From: Furcasterigmium furcatum
Taxonomy: Eukaryota; Ascomycota; Sordariomycetes; Glomerellales; Plectosphaerellaceae
Direction: 5' to 3'
Length of the DNA: 64,000 nt
NCBI GenBank assembly: GCA_001599815.1
Contig: BCIA01000002.1
Location: 3,693,626-3,757,625, forward strand
Under the pieces are notes generated by a model that did no database searches, was not told where the DNA came from, and worked only from the letters and a program-made list of their open reading frames with translations. Shown piece after piece: positions 1-10,708 of this stretch. The position numbers were made by a program, and so were the translations under genes. How positions within the stretch are numbered: the first letter of the stretch is position 1; every line of letters begins with the position of its first letter.

Positions 1-968
1 TGCAGCATCCACGGCCAATCAGCGGGAGGTTTGAGGCAGCAAACGAAAGCAGACGTCCGTCCGTCTGACATCTCCAGGAGTCTTCCATGACTTGTCCTCA
101 GGCTTCCAAAGTCTGCCAGCAACATCTCGTTTCGACAAGCACCATCATCCAGGAGTCGAGGAGAGCGACATCTGCCATGCGAGAGGAAAGAAGTAAGGGG
201 ACTGCGGCCAACCGGTCCCATGATTGCGGAAACGGACAAACACACTCTAGGTCCCTTGGCTTGGCCCAGCCTCAATCACGGTGACACCGAAGCCGTGGTG
301 GCACAGCGTTCTCGTCCGTCCACATCATCGAATCGCCGCCGTCCGACGAGAATCCGTGTCGCGGCACCGGGCCAGTCCGGGCAGGGGAAACAACGTCGTC
401 CCGATGGACTTTCGCGCCGACTCACGTGAGCCGCCGTCGTCGTCCGTCGCGTCACCACCACCACGGGTGTGGTCGGGGGAAGAAACAAGGTTTGACAGGC
501 CGCAGGGTCTCCCCCAGCGCAAACGTCATGATCACCCATCGGCAAGGACTGGGATAATGCGCGAAAATCCCACGAGATGGGGGCACACGGCCCACCATCA
601 GTCCCTGAGATCAGTCGCAAGTGTGTGGCATTGCGGGTCGAGGAATCAGATCATATTCGATCTCCTCCATCCCGCTCTCGTTCCCCTCGCACGATACGGC
701 GAAGACCGCCTTGGCAGAGTCACGATTGGGTATCGCCAGGTACAGCCCACCAGCACTTCGGATCACGAGTGACGCAAACGGCTGCCTTCGGGTTCCAGAG
801 TGGCTCTCCTCTCACCCGCGCTCACGCGCAAGGCAGGCGGGGAGCTCGATCCCAAATCAAAAAGGGGCGCATCCCGCACGCGACAGCTCGTCGTGGTGCT
901 GACATTCGACACTCGCACATCGCCAATTCCAATACCTTCCCACAGCAAAACACAACAACTCGCCCATC
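1..968. other. upstream region of the GNAT gene, no gene seen
   Basis: No open frame here has a recognisable domain or plausible exon structure. Several frames stay open only because the DNA is GC-rich. The last 200 bases are C/A-rich and run into the start of the acetyltransferase gene, as expected for a fungal promoter and 5' leader. Confidence 0.5.
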
Positions 969-1912
969 ATGAGCATCCGTGTCGCCACAGAAGCAGACAT
1001 CCCCGTCCTGGTCAAGCTGGTCCAGGCCGGTCTTGCTGACGACTACATCTGGAAGTACTGCTTCCCTCGCAGCAACCCAGACTCCGCCGTCTACATCGAG
1101 AAGACGCTGCGGCAGTTCCTGCGACAGGACAAGAACGAATGGCTCATCTGCGTCAACCAGGAGCTCGACAACCATGAAATTGTCGCAATGGCTCTCTGGC
1201 ATCTCCCGGTTGGGGACAGCCCTGCCTTCCCCGAGCGTGAGTCTCACTCCCTCCCTCCCTGCCTCCCTCACCCCGCGCCCCGCCGCTTGTGGAATGTCCT
1301 CGCGCTTCCAAGCGGCGCGGGGTTGTGGTCCCTCTCTCCCATTGACTAACACCAATTATAGTGGCGCTGCCATCCACTGCCAACGACGAGCACACAGCCG
1401 ACATCCTAGCATCGCCCCGCGTTGCTGCTCTCCAGAAGGCCGACGCCAAGGCTCAGGAGATTGTCAGCAGCAAGTACGGCAGCCACATGTTTCTGCATGC
1501 CGTCATCACGAACCCCGAGTGGAAGGGGCTCGGCTACGCGAAGCACCTCGCCAAGCACGGCATGGAGCTCGCCTGCAACAAGGACGTCGCCCTCGCTGCC
1601 GTCGCCAGCCCTAACGGCTACATCTTCTACTCCGGCCTGGGATTCAAGGACTGCGGCTCCACCACCGTCCAGGTCGAGGGCGAGGCGGAGGATATTAACC
1701 TCAAGACCATGGTGTACAACCCCTCGCACACCAAGGACCCCTCGGCCGTCGGCTGGGTCGAGTGGTTCCTGGGCCACGGCCAGCACCACCACGCCGACGC
1801 GATGCTGGAGGAGCCCGAGGCGGGCCAGGGCAGGAGGCGCTCGTTCGTCGAGATGCTGGGCCTGGGCCACCAGCACGGCTCCGGCGAGGGCAGGCGCCCG
1901 TCCCACGGCTAA
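969..1912 (+). CDS. GNAT-family N-acetyltransferase
   Basis: Two exons, about 969-1236 and 1362-1912, give a 272-residue protein. The intron has a GTGAGT donor, a TGACTAAC branch site and a TATAG acceptor, and the frame carries through it. The N-terminus (IRVATEADIPVLVKL) is a typical start of a GNAT fold. The acetyl-CoA loop is visible as NPEWKGLGYAKHLAKHGM, followed by a late strand and helix in NGYIFYSGLGFKDCG. Family knowledge says it transfers an acetyl group from acetyl-CoA to an amine; the substrate cannot be told. The C-terminal tail is rich in His, Gly and Arg. No signal peptide is seen, so it is probably cytosolic. It converges on the repeat precursor gene 560 bases away, so a link to that cluster is possible but unproven. 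Confidence 0.85.
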
Positions 1913-2470
1913 GCGCCTCGATTGAGCTTTCTCTTCATGATTGTGCATTTTACAGCCCGGGAGCGCTGGCGGCTAGAATCGTCACGCGCAACATTAACCC
2001 CGCCGAAAGATAGTCCATGATTTTACGAATGACTTATAAGAATTTCCCCAGCCGCCATGGCCTTCATCGTCCTCAGGGGATTTGCCCCATGTGTACGCTC
2101 CTGATCCTGATCCCACCCTTTGTGGCTGTTCCGAGAACCTGGATGCAGGGCCAAGGTAGGAAGTTTCATCCGAAGGCTGCATGGAAAAGTCGAGAAGTAC
2201 ATTGCCGCATCTGGATCAACCTTTCCGACCCAATCAGGGGGAGGTCGACAACCTGGAACACCTCGTCGATCAGCTGCATCATCGCATCACAGGCCCAGGG
2301 GATTTGCTCGTTGATCCAAGTTTCAATCAACCAACCCATTTCGTCTATTATACAACGCCGTAACGCCGCTGACGATGAAATAGAATTCGATTTAGGCATA
2401 CATCGTTAATCCAAACTTGAAATCTGTCAGATCTGATCTGACCTGGCCACAGGGACCAGATGCGAACCAT
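1913..2470. other. convergent intergenic region
   Basis: This lies between the 3' ends of the acetyltransferase gene and the repeat precursor gene. It should hold both 3' untranslated regions. No convincing gene or repeat is seen. Confidence 0.5.
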
Positions 2471-3607
2471 TTATGCGATGAACTCCACGGCACGCCTGTT
2501 GTTCTTGCCAAAGATTCCGGCCAGGGCACCACCGCCACCACCGGCAGCCTTGCCGTTGGTCTGCTTTCCGCGGTGGTGGCGAGCCTCAAGAGTCTCATCG
2601 CGCTTGTTGTTCTTGCCGAAGATGCCCGCCAGAGCGCCGCCGCCGCCAGCAGCCTTGCCGTTCGTGGCCTTGCCCCTGTGGTGACGCGCCTCGACGACGG
2701 CAGCGACCTCCTCGACCTCACGCTTGTTGTTCTTTCCGAAGATGCCAGCCAGGGCGCCGCCACCGCCACCGGCAGCCTTACCGTTGGTCTGCTTTCCGCG
2801 GTGGTGACGAGCCTCCAGAGTCTCATCGCGCTTGTTGTTCTTGCCGAAGATTCCAGCGAGGGCACCGGCACCACCGCCGGCCGCCTTGCCGTTGGCCTTG
2901 CCGTTCGTAGCCTTGCCCCTGTGGTGACGGGCCTCGACAACGGCAGCAGCCTCCTCGACCTCACGCTTGTTGTTCTTGCCGAAGATACCGGCCAGAGCGC
3001 CACCACCTCCACCGGTAGCCTTGCCGTTCGTCGCCTTGCCACGATGGTGGCGGGCCTCCAGAGTCTCCTCGTCGCGCTTGTTGTTCTTGCCAAAGATGCC
3101 GGCAAGGGCACCGGCACCGCCTCCGGCGGCCTTGCCGTTTGTCGCCTTGCCGCGGTGGTGACGAGGCTCGACAATAGCAGTCTCAATGTCACGCTTGTTG
3201 TTCTTGCCGCCGAAGAGGCCGGCAAGAGCACCGCCGCCACCGCCAGCGGCCTTGCCGTTGGTCGCCTTGCCACGGTGGTGGCGGGCGAGGATGTGGAAGT
3301 CGGGGCCATCCTCAGACTCCTCAACCTTGGTTTCTGTTAGGGGCAGCTCTTGACATGGATGAATGCGGGACAACTGACCTGTCGCTCCTCAACGGCGATC
3401 TTCATGGAAAGTGCGGGGATGGCCATGGCGACCATGGGGGCCTATATCAGGATCAGCCTCTGGGTGGGTGATGACCCGGACGATCCCGGAAAATCATACC
3501 GCGTAGCGCATGGCGACCGCATTGCCTTGGGCCAGCCCGAAGGACTGGGCACCGGTGGCGGCAAGGGCGCCGGTAAGGAGGATCTGGCCAAGGGTAGGGG
3601 CATGCAT
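2471..3607 (-). CDS. secreted seven-repeat Kex2-processed peptide precursor (candidate RiPP precursor)
   Basis: Three exons on the minus strand, about 3607-3500, 3441-3379 and 3325-2471, give 341 residues. Exon 1 encodes a signal peptide (MHAPTLGQILLTGALAATGA). After a short leader come seven repeats of 35-41 residues. Each holds RHHRGKxTNGK, then a Gly/Ala run, then ALAGIFGKNN and a KR pair (RR in the last). The acidic spacers end in EA or EP before the next RHHRGK. Kex2 cutting after KR, then trimming, would free about seven near-identical cationic glycine-rich peptides. Differences between repeats fall mostly at third codon positions in this frame (CGC/CGT for Arg, ACC/ACA for Thr), which supports it over the other open frames. 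The third exon needs an AAG acceptor; a nearby CAG acceptor would shift the frame. The gene is divergent from a UstYa-family gene, the arrangement seen in dikaritin RiPP clusters. It could instead encode linear secreted antimicrobial or effector peptides. Confidence 0.8.
2474..3283 (-). repeat. seven-unit tandem coding repeat
   Basis: In coding order the units are 40, 37, 41, 40, 41, 35 and 36 residues, adding up to 270 residues with no gap. Units 2, 4 and 6 carry a short spacer (DEETLEA or DETLEA). Units 3 and 5 carry a long one (EVEEAAAVVEA or EVEEVAAVVEA), and unit 7 ends the protein. Unit 4 has an extra ANGK triplet-scale insertion. Units 5 and 7 have Gln where the others have Ala after RHHRGK. 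The alternation suggests growth by duplication of two-unit blocks. Confidence 0.9.
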
Positions 3608-4841
3608 GATGGCAAAAGAGCTGGCTGGCCGGCAGCGAATGACACACAAGGAAAGTACTAGTAAGGAGAGAAGTAAGACAAGGAGAGATCGCGTCAAGCG
3701 TGTGTAGGGCGTCTCCAAGTGTGGGCTGATGAGAAGGTTTGAGAGGTTTATATCTGACATTGTGCTCACTTCTCTTCATCGCGCGGTCCATATCGTGCGT
3801 GCCAGATTCGTCTCAGAGCTGTTGCGGTGACGGGGGATGGCCGAGTTGAGATGGGATGACGCTGGTCTGGCGAGGGTGCCCTGCCGGTTCCGACGAAGAG
3901 GCAGCCGTCAGGGCATCGTCAGTCGGCAATGACGGCAATGCCGGCAATGGCGGCGTTCTTTTAATAGGCCTGAAGTTGCAGATTCGCGGATGACCCTGCA
4001 CATTTCGCCTTGAGCGTTCCATGCCACCTAGACATGACTTAGCCGGTGAATACAAAGCCCTGGGGAGGAAATGTTCGTCCATCATCCCTCCGGTCAAACG
4101 AGAGACGAGACCATCATACTGATTTCCATGGCGCTCTGATGGCCAAAGAGTCAAGAAGCGGTCTCCAAAGTCGGATGCCAAGATCGGCGGCTCTCCAACC
4201 CCACGACTTTGTTTGTGCCGATCTCGCGGTGTTTCGATGCGACTCCACAGATTCATCGTGAGACGTTCGTGCTCCGTCTCAGGACCTGCCATGAAACTAG
4301 GGGCGAGAGCAGCTAGGCCCAAAATAATGGCCCGGTGCGAGGACGACATTTTGAATGGGTATAATTCTTCTGGACTTTTTGTTGGAGAACAAGAAACCTG
4401 CTGCATTGGTGTCATGTTCCGCTGGGACCCGTCTGAAGAGTCGTGATGCGTGATGGCGAATCGTCTCCAAGTCGCTTTCTGACTGCGGATCAAACGGCCG
4501 AGAGGACCGCCACGGGGAGAATTGAAGCATCCCAGTGCAAATCAAAGTGATCGCTTGCTGGCAGCTCTGCCTATATCGGGCGGTAGATATCGCGGTTCAC
4601 ACCCTTCGCCTCCAGTGTCTGGTCTTCTCGGGTTCGGTGGAATGCCCTCGGGTTTCATCTACCGCCGCATTGACACTGCCCCCAACACGTCGCAGAAGAG
4701 GTCGGCCTCCTAGCTTCGTTTCTCGCTTCGCCTCTGCCATTGTTCAATTCTGTTTCTCAATTGTGTAGACGACGCCGAAAACCAGCACCTGGTGTGCAAC
4801 TCGATCTGATTTCTGGGCGCTTCCGATTTGAACTCAACAAC
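3608..4841. promoter_or_regulatory. shared divergent upstream region of precursor and UstYa genes
   Basis: These 1.23 kb separate two divergent start codons and must hold both promoters, which would allow co-regulation. The TATAAA at 3747-3752 faces the precursor. A minus-strand open frame begins at 4349 with MSSSHRAIILGLAALAP, which resembles a signal peptide, and runs to 3813 with no known domain. It is left as a possible small secreted protein, not called as a gene. Confidence 0.5.
3747..3752 (-). promoter_or_regulatory. TATA box of the repeat precursor gene
   Basis: A perfect TATAAA reads on the minus strand about 140 bases upstream of the precursor start codon, a reasonable distance for a TATA-driven, strongly regulated fungal gene. 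This is a motif match only. Confidence 0.45.
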
Positions 4842-5833
4842 ATGTCGAAGGAGATTGAAGAGCACCGTCATCATGAGGAGGACGAGGAGTCGTTACCAGA
4901 GACTCTGACCGAGTCTCTGCCAGAAGAGAAGCAGAAGTGGAAGCGGATGCCCATGTACGACGAGCAGCCGAAGAGCTTCCTGTCCCGAATGAGGCACAAC
5001 CTGCAATGGGTCGCCCACGGCCTCCTGTTGTCGACGTCTCTCATCTTCTTTGCGGCGTCCTATCGAATGCAGAACGCAAAGCCCTCTGATGTCGCGTACA
5101 CCAAGGCGTTCTCATCGTGGTGTGAGTCTCAATCGCATCGCTCGTGGCCTCCACCATGCTGACCACCACACAGCTCCGGCTGCGGGAGTGGTTGAGTACC
5201 ACACAGAACGATACAACTTGACTCCGATCATGGACTGGTCACCATATGTCGGATACGGTGCCGAGGTCGACCGGGCGTGGGATCACATAACCAACAATAG
5301 TAAGTTGCCTTGTCCAAAGACGTGCGGATCAGAAGCTGACCCTGGTTCCAGTCGGCGACCAGATGATTTCTCGAGAGGAGCTGGACGATCTCGGCCTCGA
5401 CCCGGCATCTCTGAAGATCGCCCACCCCATGACTGGCGAGGAAGGATATCGCATCGGCATTGAGGTGTTCCACCAGCTTCACTGCCTGAACCTACTGCGG
5501 ATGGCGACCTTCAAGGAGTGGTACTCGCTGGAGTCGGTCGGCGGCGATGTCGCGACAGACGAGGAAGACCTGCGCGGCCACGTTGGTAAGGAGACTCGCA
5601 TGATTGACCGGCATATTTCTGCCGCTGACGATTTCCTAGATCATTGTCTTGAGGCTCTCAGGATGAACCTGATGTGCCAGAGCGACATTGGCGTCTTCAC
5701 CTTCAAGAACTACCCGGAGATGGGCTTGGAGGGCCACTGGCCGGACTTCAGCACGTTGCACGTGTGCCGCAACTTTGACGCTGTCAGGGACTGGGCCATG
5801 GTGCATTCGGTGACATTCGAAGACGAGGAGTGA
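4842..5833 (+). CDS. UstYa/DUF3328-family oxidase-like membrane protein
   Basis: Four exons, about 4842-5121, 5174-5299, 5352-5585 and 5640-5833, give 277 residues. All introns are 50-55 bases with GTGAGT or GTAAG donors, and all phases match. An acidic cytosolic tail is followed by one membrane helix at about residues 56-74 (HGLLLSTSLIFFAASY). Next come the family signature SPYVGYGAEVDRAW and both HxxHC motifs, HQLHC at 176-180 and HVDHC at 212-216. In characterised clusters (ustiloxin, asperipin-2a, cyclochlorotine) members of this family carry out oxidative macrocyclisation or hydroxylation of peptides. The His and Cys residues needed are all present. Its place opposite the Kex2-repeat precursor suggests that precursor's peptide as substrate; this is inferred. 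Confidence 0.92.
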
Positions 5834-6104
5834 AGGGCGATTGTAGATAGGACAAGGAGAAAGATTTTCCAGCATCAATTTCAAAATCAGCGACATTGCA
5901 TCATTTGCATCATGAGATTGGATGTTTCACCTTCCATGGTCGAAGAAGGAGCAACCGGGTGTTTTGATTATGTCAGCAGCATTGACATCACACTCATGCT
6001 GCGCCTCCTCGGGATTTTCTGATGTTCAACTCATGCATCGTCAACCTCGCTACTGTACAGCCCTTCTGTCTATGTTCCGTGATGTCTGGTATACAACCCC
6101 CCTT

Positions 6105-7759
6105 CTACGGAGTCACGGGTGTCACCTCCTCGACTACCTCCTTCTCGTCGATCTGTTTCACGACCTCGACTCCGAAGGTCGCCGATGAAGCCGAGGACGA
6201 CAACGGAGACTCCAGGTCGATGACCTTGACCTGGCTGCCTTCCTCGTCTTTCGCTCTTGGAGAATCGCCTCTGTATCCGCTATGACTTCCAAACACATGC
6301 CAAGCGTAAAGGCTTGTCCCGGCCGACACGACCAGGAAGGCAAACATGGTCCAGTTGCCCATGCTGTACATCGGCGCCGTCGTGGCTGGAAAGAGGAAGG
6401 GTGCCGAAATGCCGGCGCAGTTTGAGATGGCGACCATACCGCCGGTCGCCACCGCTGTTGCGGTCGATCCTTTGACTGTTGCCGTTCGGTGCTGTTGCAC
6501 TGTCAGTTCACGAGTACAGAGGTCGGACGAAGCGTTCAACTTACCGCGATGAACGGGAGGACGGCGGCATTGGTGCATGCTATCACGCAGACGGCGCCAT
6601 ATCGCACACCCCAGTTTTCCACCGTGGACAGCACCAGGTAACCCGTCGCCACGAACATGAGGGCCCCGATGATGTGTCGAGACCTCTCCTTCGTCTTGTC
6701 GCTATGGAGGCAGTTGCCCACGACGATGACCAGCGCAAACAGGTTCGGCGGCACCGTCAGCAGCTGGCCGGAGTACCCTGCGAACCCCATCGACGAGACT
6801 ATCGTCGGCGCGAAGTAGCCAAAGGCGTTCAGGCAATTCGTCATGAGGAAGTACTGCACCGCGAAGAGCCAGAAAATCGGATCAACGACGGTGTTCTTGA
6901 CGATCTTCCAGTCCCAGTCGTCGTTTTCGACCGAGGGCGCATACGGTCCGAGTCGTTTGATGGCGAATGCTCTCTCGTACGGTGTGAGCCACGTCGCCGT
7001 CTGCGGGTAGTCTGGGAGCAGGAACCAGACGAGTATGCCAACAAGGACAGCAGGGGCACCCTCCAAGATGAAGAGCCATTGCCAACCAGCAAGATTTCCA
7101 ACCCCGTTCAGAAACGAGATGCCGGAAGCCAACAGGCCGCCGAAGGCACAAGCCAGGGCAACGCTGGAGGCGAAGATGGCCATCCGAGTGGCCCTCTCCT
7201 CTGGCTTGTACCAGTAGCACAGGTGCATCATCACCCCTGATGAGAACCCCGCCTCGGTCATACCAAGGAAGAATCTGGCCACCAGGAGCCGCTCATACGT
7301 GGTCGCTGACGATGTGCAGATGGTGACGAGTCCGACGGATACGACGATCCGGGCAATCCACTTGCTTGGGGAGAAGTGCTTCATGAGCATGTTGCCAGGG
7401 GCCTCCATGAGCACGTATGGCACAAAGAAGATGGCGACGGCCACGCTGTATCGATGGCCGCAGAGGTTGAGCTGCTTCAGGATATTGTCATCCGGGGTGT
7501 CGTCGTTCAGAGTGCGCGCGTTTCCTAGGTTGACCCGGTTGAGATAATCTGTTTGGTGGTGAGCGGACCATTCACATCGACCACGAACCGGCCAGTTTGA
7601 CTTACTCAGAAGGTACGTGATGCACATCCATGGCAGCAAATGGAGGTCTTGTTTTCTGATTACCCGCTTCTCGGTGCTCCTGTCGTTGAGGTCGACAGTC
7701 TTGGGGTCAGAGATTTCGAGGGTTGGCTGCGCGGCGACCAAGCCTCTCCAAAAGCCCAT
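6105..7759 (-). CDS. MFS transporter, anion:cation symporter (Dal5/Tna1-like) type
   Basis: Three exons on the minus strand, about 7759-7606, 7548-6545 and 6491-6105, give 514 residues. The first intron joins YLL to NYLNRVNLGNAR, the usual loop after helix 1 in this family. The Met at 7759 gives the usual short acidic N-terminus before RKQDLHLLPWMCITYLL. Other family marks are RFFLGMTEAGFSSGVM and GWQWLFILEGAPAVLVGI. Known relatives import allantoate, nicotinate, biotin or small peptides and organic anions; the substrate here is unknown. The last acceptor was chosen (CAACAG) because it keeps the frame into RTATVKGSTATAVATGG. It ends 270 bases from the 3' end of the UstYa gene and may be part of the same cluster, although precursor/UstYa clusters often carry other transporter classes. 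Confidence 0.88.
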
Positions 7760-9530
7760 GGCGAGGGGAATTCTTCCGGCGCAATTTGGCAACGAGGAGG
7801 CGAAACAGTTGGACGCCTTGAGAGTTTGAAGGTGGAAACTCCGTTGTTAGTGGAAATCCCTGGGTCTGCGGCTGCCGAATCTGATGCCCTGGCGCAGTGA
7901 ATGGCAGGTGCGCAGTGGGCTCAGGGGTTATAAACCGAAGCCCTCGGATCGCATCATGACGCCAAAACAGCCATTGCTGGTCTGACAGGGTTTCCAGGTT
8001 GAATATCACCGACTTCGTGTTCCATTAATGGCACAGCCGGTTGAATGCAAAAAGAGCAAAGAATGGCCCTACGTGATGGTCAGGATGTGCCGGCTTACGG
8101 CGATGAGGAGTTGGAAGCAACTGAGCCAGTCTTATGGAGTTTCCGCGCGTTCGTGGCTTCACTTGGATGGCGCATGTTGAGTTTGTACATCGTCCTCTCA
8201 CAGAGTACGCAAGGGACGCCACACCGGATTGCTGGGTCGCCGTCCCATCTCCATGTCCAACATTCACCATCATCCAAACGCGACGGGACTCTTGCCATTG
8301 TTCTCTTCTATTCTTTACAGACCATTCATGAGGTACATAACATCAAGTGATGCACCAAGGTCGAATTTTCTACCTCCAAAGCCCATGGACAAGGTCTTGA
8401 TGGAACAGGGTCCGATTCACAGACCGGTGGCTGGACCACGGATATGGCGTTCGTGATATCCAAGGAGGCGGCGTGGCGTCCAATCCCCCGGGGATGCCTT
8501 ACCGCGAAACTCTGCTTCCCGCCTGTCATCCAGGGGCTTTCAATATAGCCAGGAATCCAATTCCAGAATGAGCCGATCCAACATCTGCAGCCTGACGTTG
8601 ATCGTGGCACCGAGGAGAAGGGAAACAGTACATTTTGCTGCAACCGATGACTGCCACTTCGGCCTCTTTCTGCCGGGAACGGGAACCTGCTGCACCACCA
8701 GCCCCATCGTCACGCACCGGAGAGGCTTGATGGCGACTGGGAGCCGGCAAGCCATCCAAGCACCCGCTGACATACAACAGCCTCCGGGCACCCCGGCTCC
8801 GCCGGTCGGTCTTTTCTCTCGCCGAGATGCATCGGCGCTTGGGTCGCACCATCTACGCCGAGTGAGCGCGAAGAATATCGAAATTTGTCCATCCAGAGAT
8901 ACGAAATGATCTGCTAAGATGCGTCGTTAGCGGAGAGTATTTGGTAGACACGAGGGATAGGCTAGACTACGGCAGAGACGACGGGAGGTTCTCAAGACTA
9001 GCGAGAATAGCGGCCATGTCAGAGCTTTAGTGAGGCTAGCCCTGAGCTAATCCCGGCTGTAGATGTTGAATATTGGGCGGTTGAAGGTTCTGCTCTCACT
9101 TTGGGGGTCGAGTTCGCCCCCCGGGAGCGCGGAACGCGGAGAATGAGCTGCCTCGGACGGGACCCTTTGAGAATCATGACATTGTCGTCGTCGCTCTAGT
9201 CACTGTCCAAGATCAACCATCCAGAAAAGAATCACTAGAAGGGGACCGGAAGGAGGAAAAGTGCATGATTGATCACCACATTTTCATCAGCACCAAGATT
9301 TAGCAGAGGGCCGGAGAAACGGCTGCTCTGGGTTTGCTTCATTCATGAGAACTGCATCTGTCTAACTGTCATACCTGGCTTCAAGACCAATTCCCGAATC
9401 GACCGCTTAGACCCCTCCGCTCTCGTGAATCTTGCTGCCATTTCGATGTCCTGCCCCTTTTGGCGCGAGAGAATCTCATCATGCCATGACAGAGTTGTGA
9501 CATTGGCACCTTACTGGATCTCAACCGGCC
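7760..9530. other. intergenic, no gene seen
   Basis: About 1.8 kb with only short frames and no domain-like sequence. It contains the promoter of the MFS gene at its left end and the 3' region of the AIG2-like gene at its right. No terminal repeats or transposase remnants were noticed. Confidence 0.45.
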
Positions 9531-10106
9531 CTACTCCTCCCAAGGGCACAGGTGCCAGGGCTGCTTGTGGTTCTGCTGGAATTCGGCCAGGTCGAACGAG
9601 CCCTCAGTCAGATCAGACTCGTCGGCGGCGCCCGACCAGGTGAAGGCGTGGCCGTTCTCGAGGACCTCGCCGTTCTCGAGGGTGATGGCGACGGGGCGGA
9701 GATGGTACGCCTGGGTCTCGTAGGACTGGAGGCTGAGTAGGTGGTCGAGGGAGGTGCACTCCCAGACGAGGCCCTTGACGACCTCATCGGAGCCGGGGAC
9801 GAGGGTCGGGTAGAACAGCCACTTCTTGAGCTTCCAGCCGGTGATGGTCGCGGGGCGGAAGGCAGGCTTGAGGTCGAGGCCGCCTTCGTCCTGGAGGGTG
9901 CCGTAGAAGAAGAGGTGGCAGGGGAAGGCGATGGCTTCGAGGTTCTCGCCCTTTTCGGCGGACTTCTCGGGGTTGTCTTTCATTGTGAAGAGGTCGAGGG
10001 GTTGGTAAAAGGGGCTTGGGAGAGTTGGTTGGGGTGGAAGATGAGGTGGTTGTGGTGATGTGCTTGTAGTGGTTTGAGGTGGCTCAGAGTCTTTTTGATG
10101 AGGCAT
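9531..10106 (-). CDS. AIG2/gamma-glutamylcyclotransferase-like protein
   Basis: One exon, 191 residues. After a Pro/Thr-rich leader of about 60 residues the fold begins with CHLFFYGTLQDEGGLDLK, the YGTL substrate-binding loop of the AIG2/GGCT family. It continues through KLKKWLFYPTLVPGSDEVVKG and the acidic face around YETQAYHLRPV. Characterised relatives release 5-oxoproline from gamma-glutamyl compounds, but many fungal AIG2-like proteins have no proven activity. A second Met (MKDNPEK) lies about 42 residues in and could be the true start. No signal peptide or membrane helix is seen. It is divergent from the large NLR-like gene across 600 bases. Confidence 0.85.
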   Translation of the reverse strand: MPHQKDSEPPQTTTSTSPQPPHLPPQPTLPSPFYQPLDLFTMKDNPEKSAEKGENLEAIAFPCHLFFYGTLQDEGGLDLKPAFRPATITGWKLKKWLFYPTLVPGSDEVVKGLVWECTSLDHLLSLQSYETQAYHLRPVAITLENGEVLENGHAFTWSGAADESDLTEGSFDLAEFQQNHKQPWHLCPWEE

Positions 10107-10708
10107 TGGTAACGGAAGTGAATGAGTCTTTTGAGATCCGCATTTTCTTTATAGAAAAAATGCTTCCGTGTGTCTCACGATGCTTGCCCCGGGCGTGGTC
10201 ACTGGAGAGGCCTGCCGTGCGGCACATGGAGGGGAACTACAGTCTTTATCCGTCTGCCCGGGTTACATCCATGTTGTTGTTACAAGACCTCTGTCCCACA
10301 CTCAGAACCTGTTGTATGAGTCGGAACCTAACACTCCAGCCAGGGGCCCTCTGCAAGTCTGCAAGGTAGGGGTCAATCAAAGACATTGCGAGAGATGGAC
10401 TGATTTTCTTCAGGGGTATGTGATGCGGGCCACATCTAGGGGTGGTACAAAGGACATCATAATTGCCCAAATAATACCGACAATCAGGCTGTGAGGCACA
10501 CAGAGAGAGCCAGAAAGACACAGGGGGCACACGGGGGGTGGATGTTGCTTCGCCTAACTCAGCCTTATGGGGCTGAGCCAATTCGGTTAGACATCATCTG
10601 CATGGCATCTCAGCTGGCTCCGTCATGCATGGTGGCACGGATGTCCCTCACTCATTCTCCAGACGTCACGCTACATCAGTCACCTCAAGTCGTCGTTCGT
10701 CAACGGCC
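10107..10708. promoter_or_regulatory. divergent intergenic region
   Basis: Separates the AIG2-like gene from the NLR-like gene and must contain both promoters. No specific element is called. Confidence 0.4.

Noticed and set aside
2392..3340. Long open frames in other frames and on the opposite strand of the repeat array (2392-3324 minus, 2417-3340 plus)
   Set aside because: A repeat free of stops in one frame tends to be free of them in others when copied. Differences between units are synonymous only in the HHRGK frame, and only that frame follows a signal peptide.
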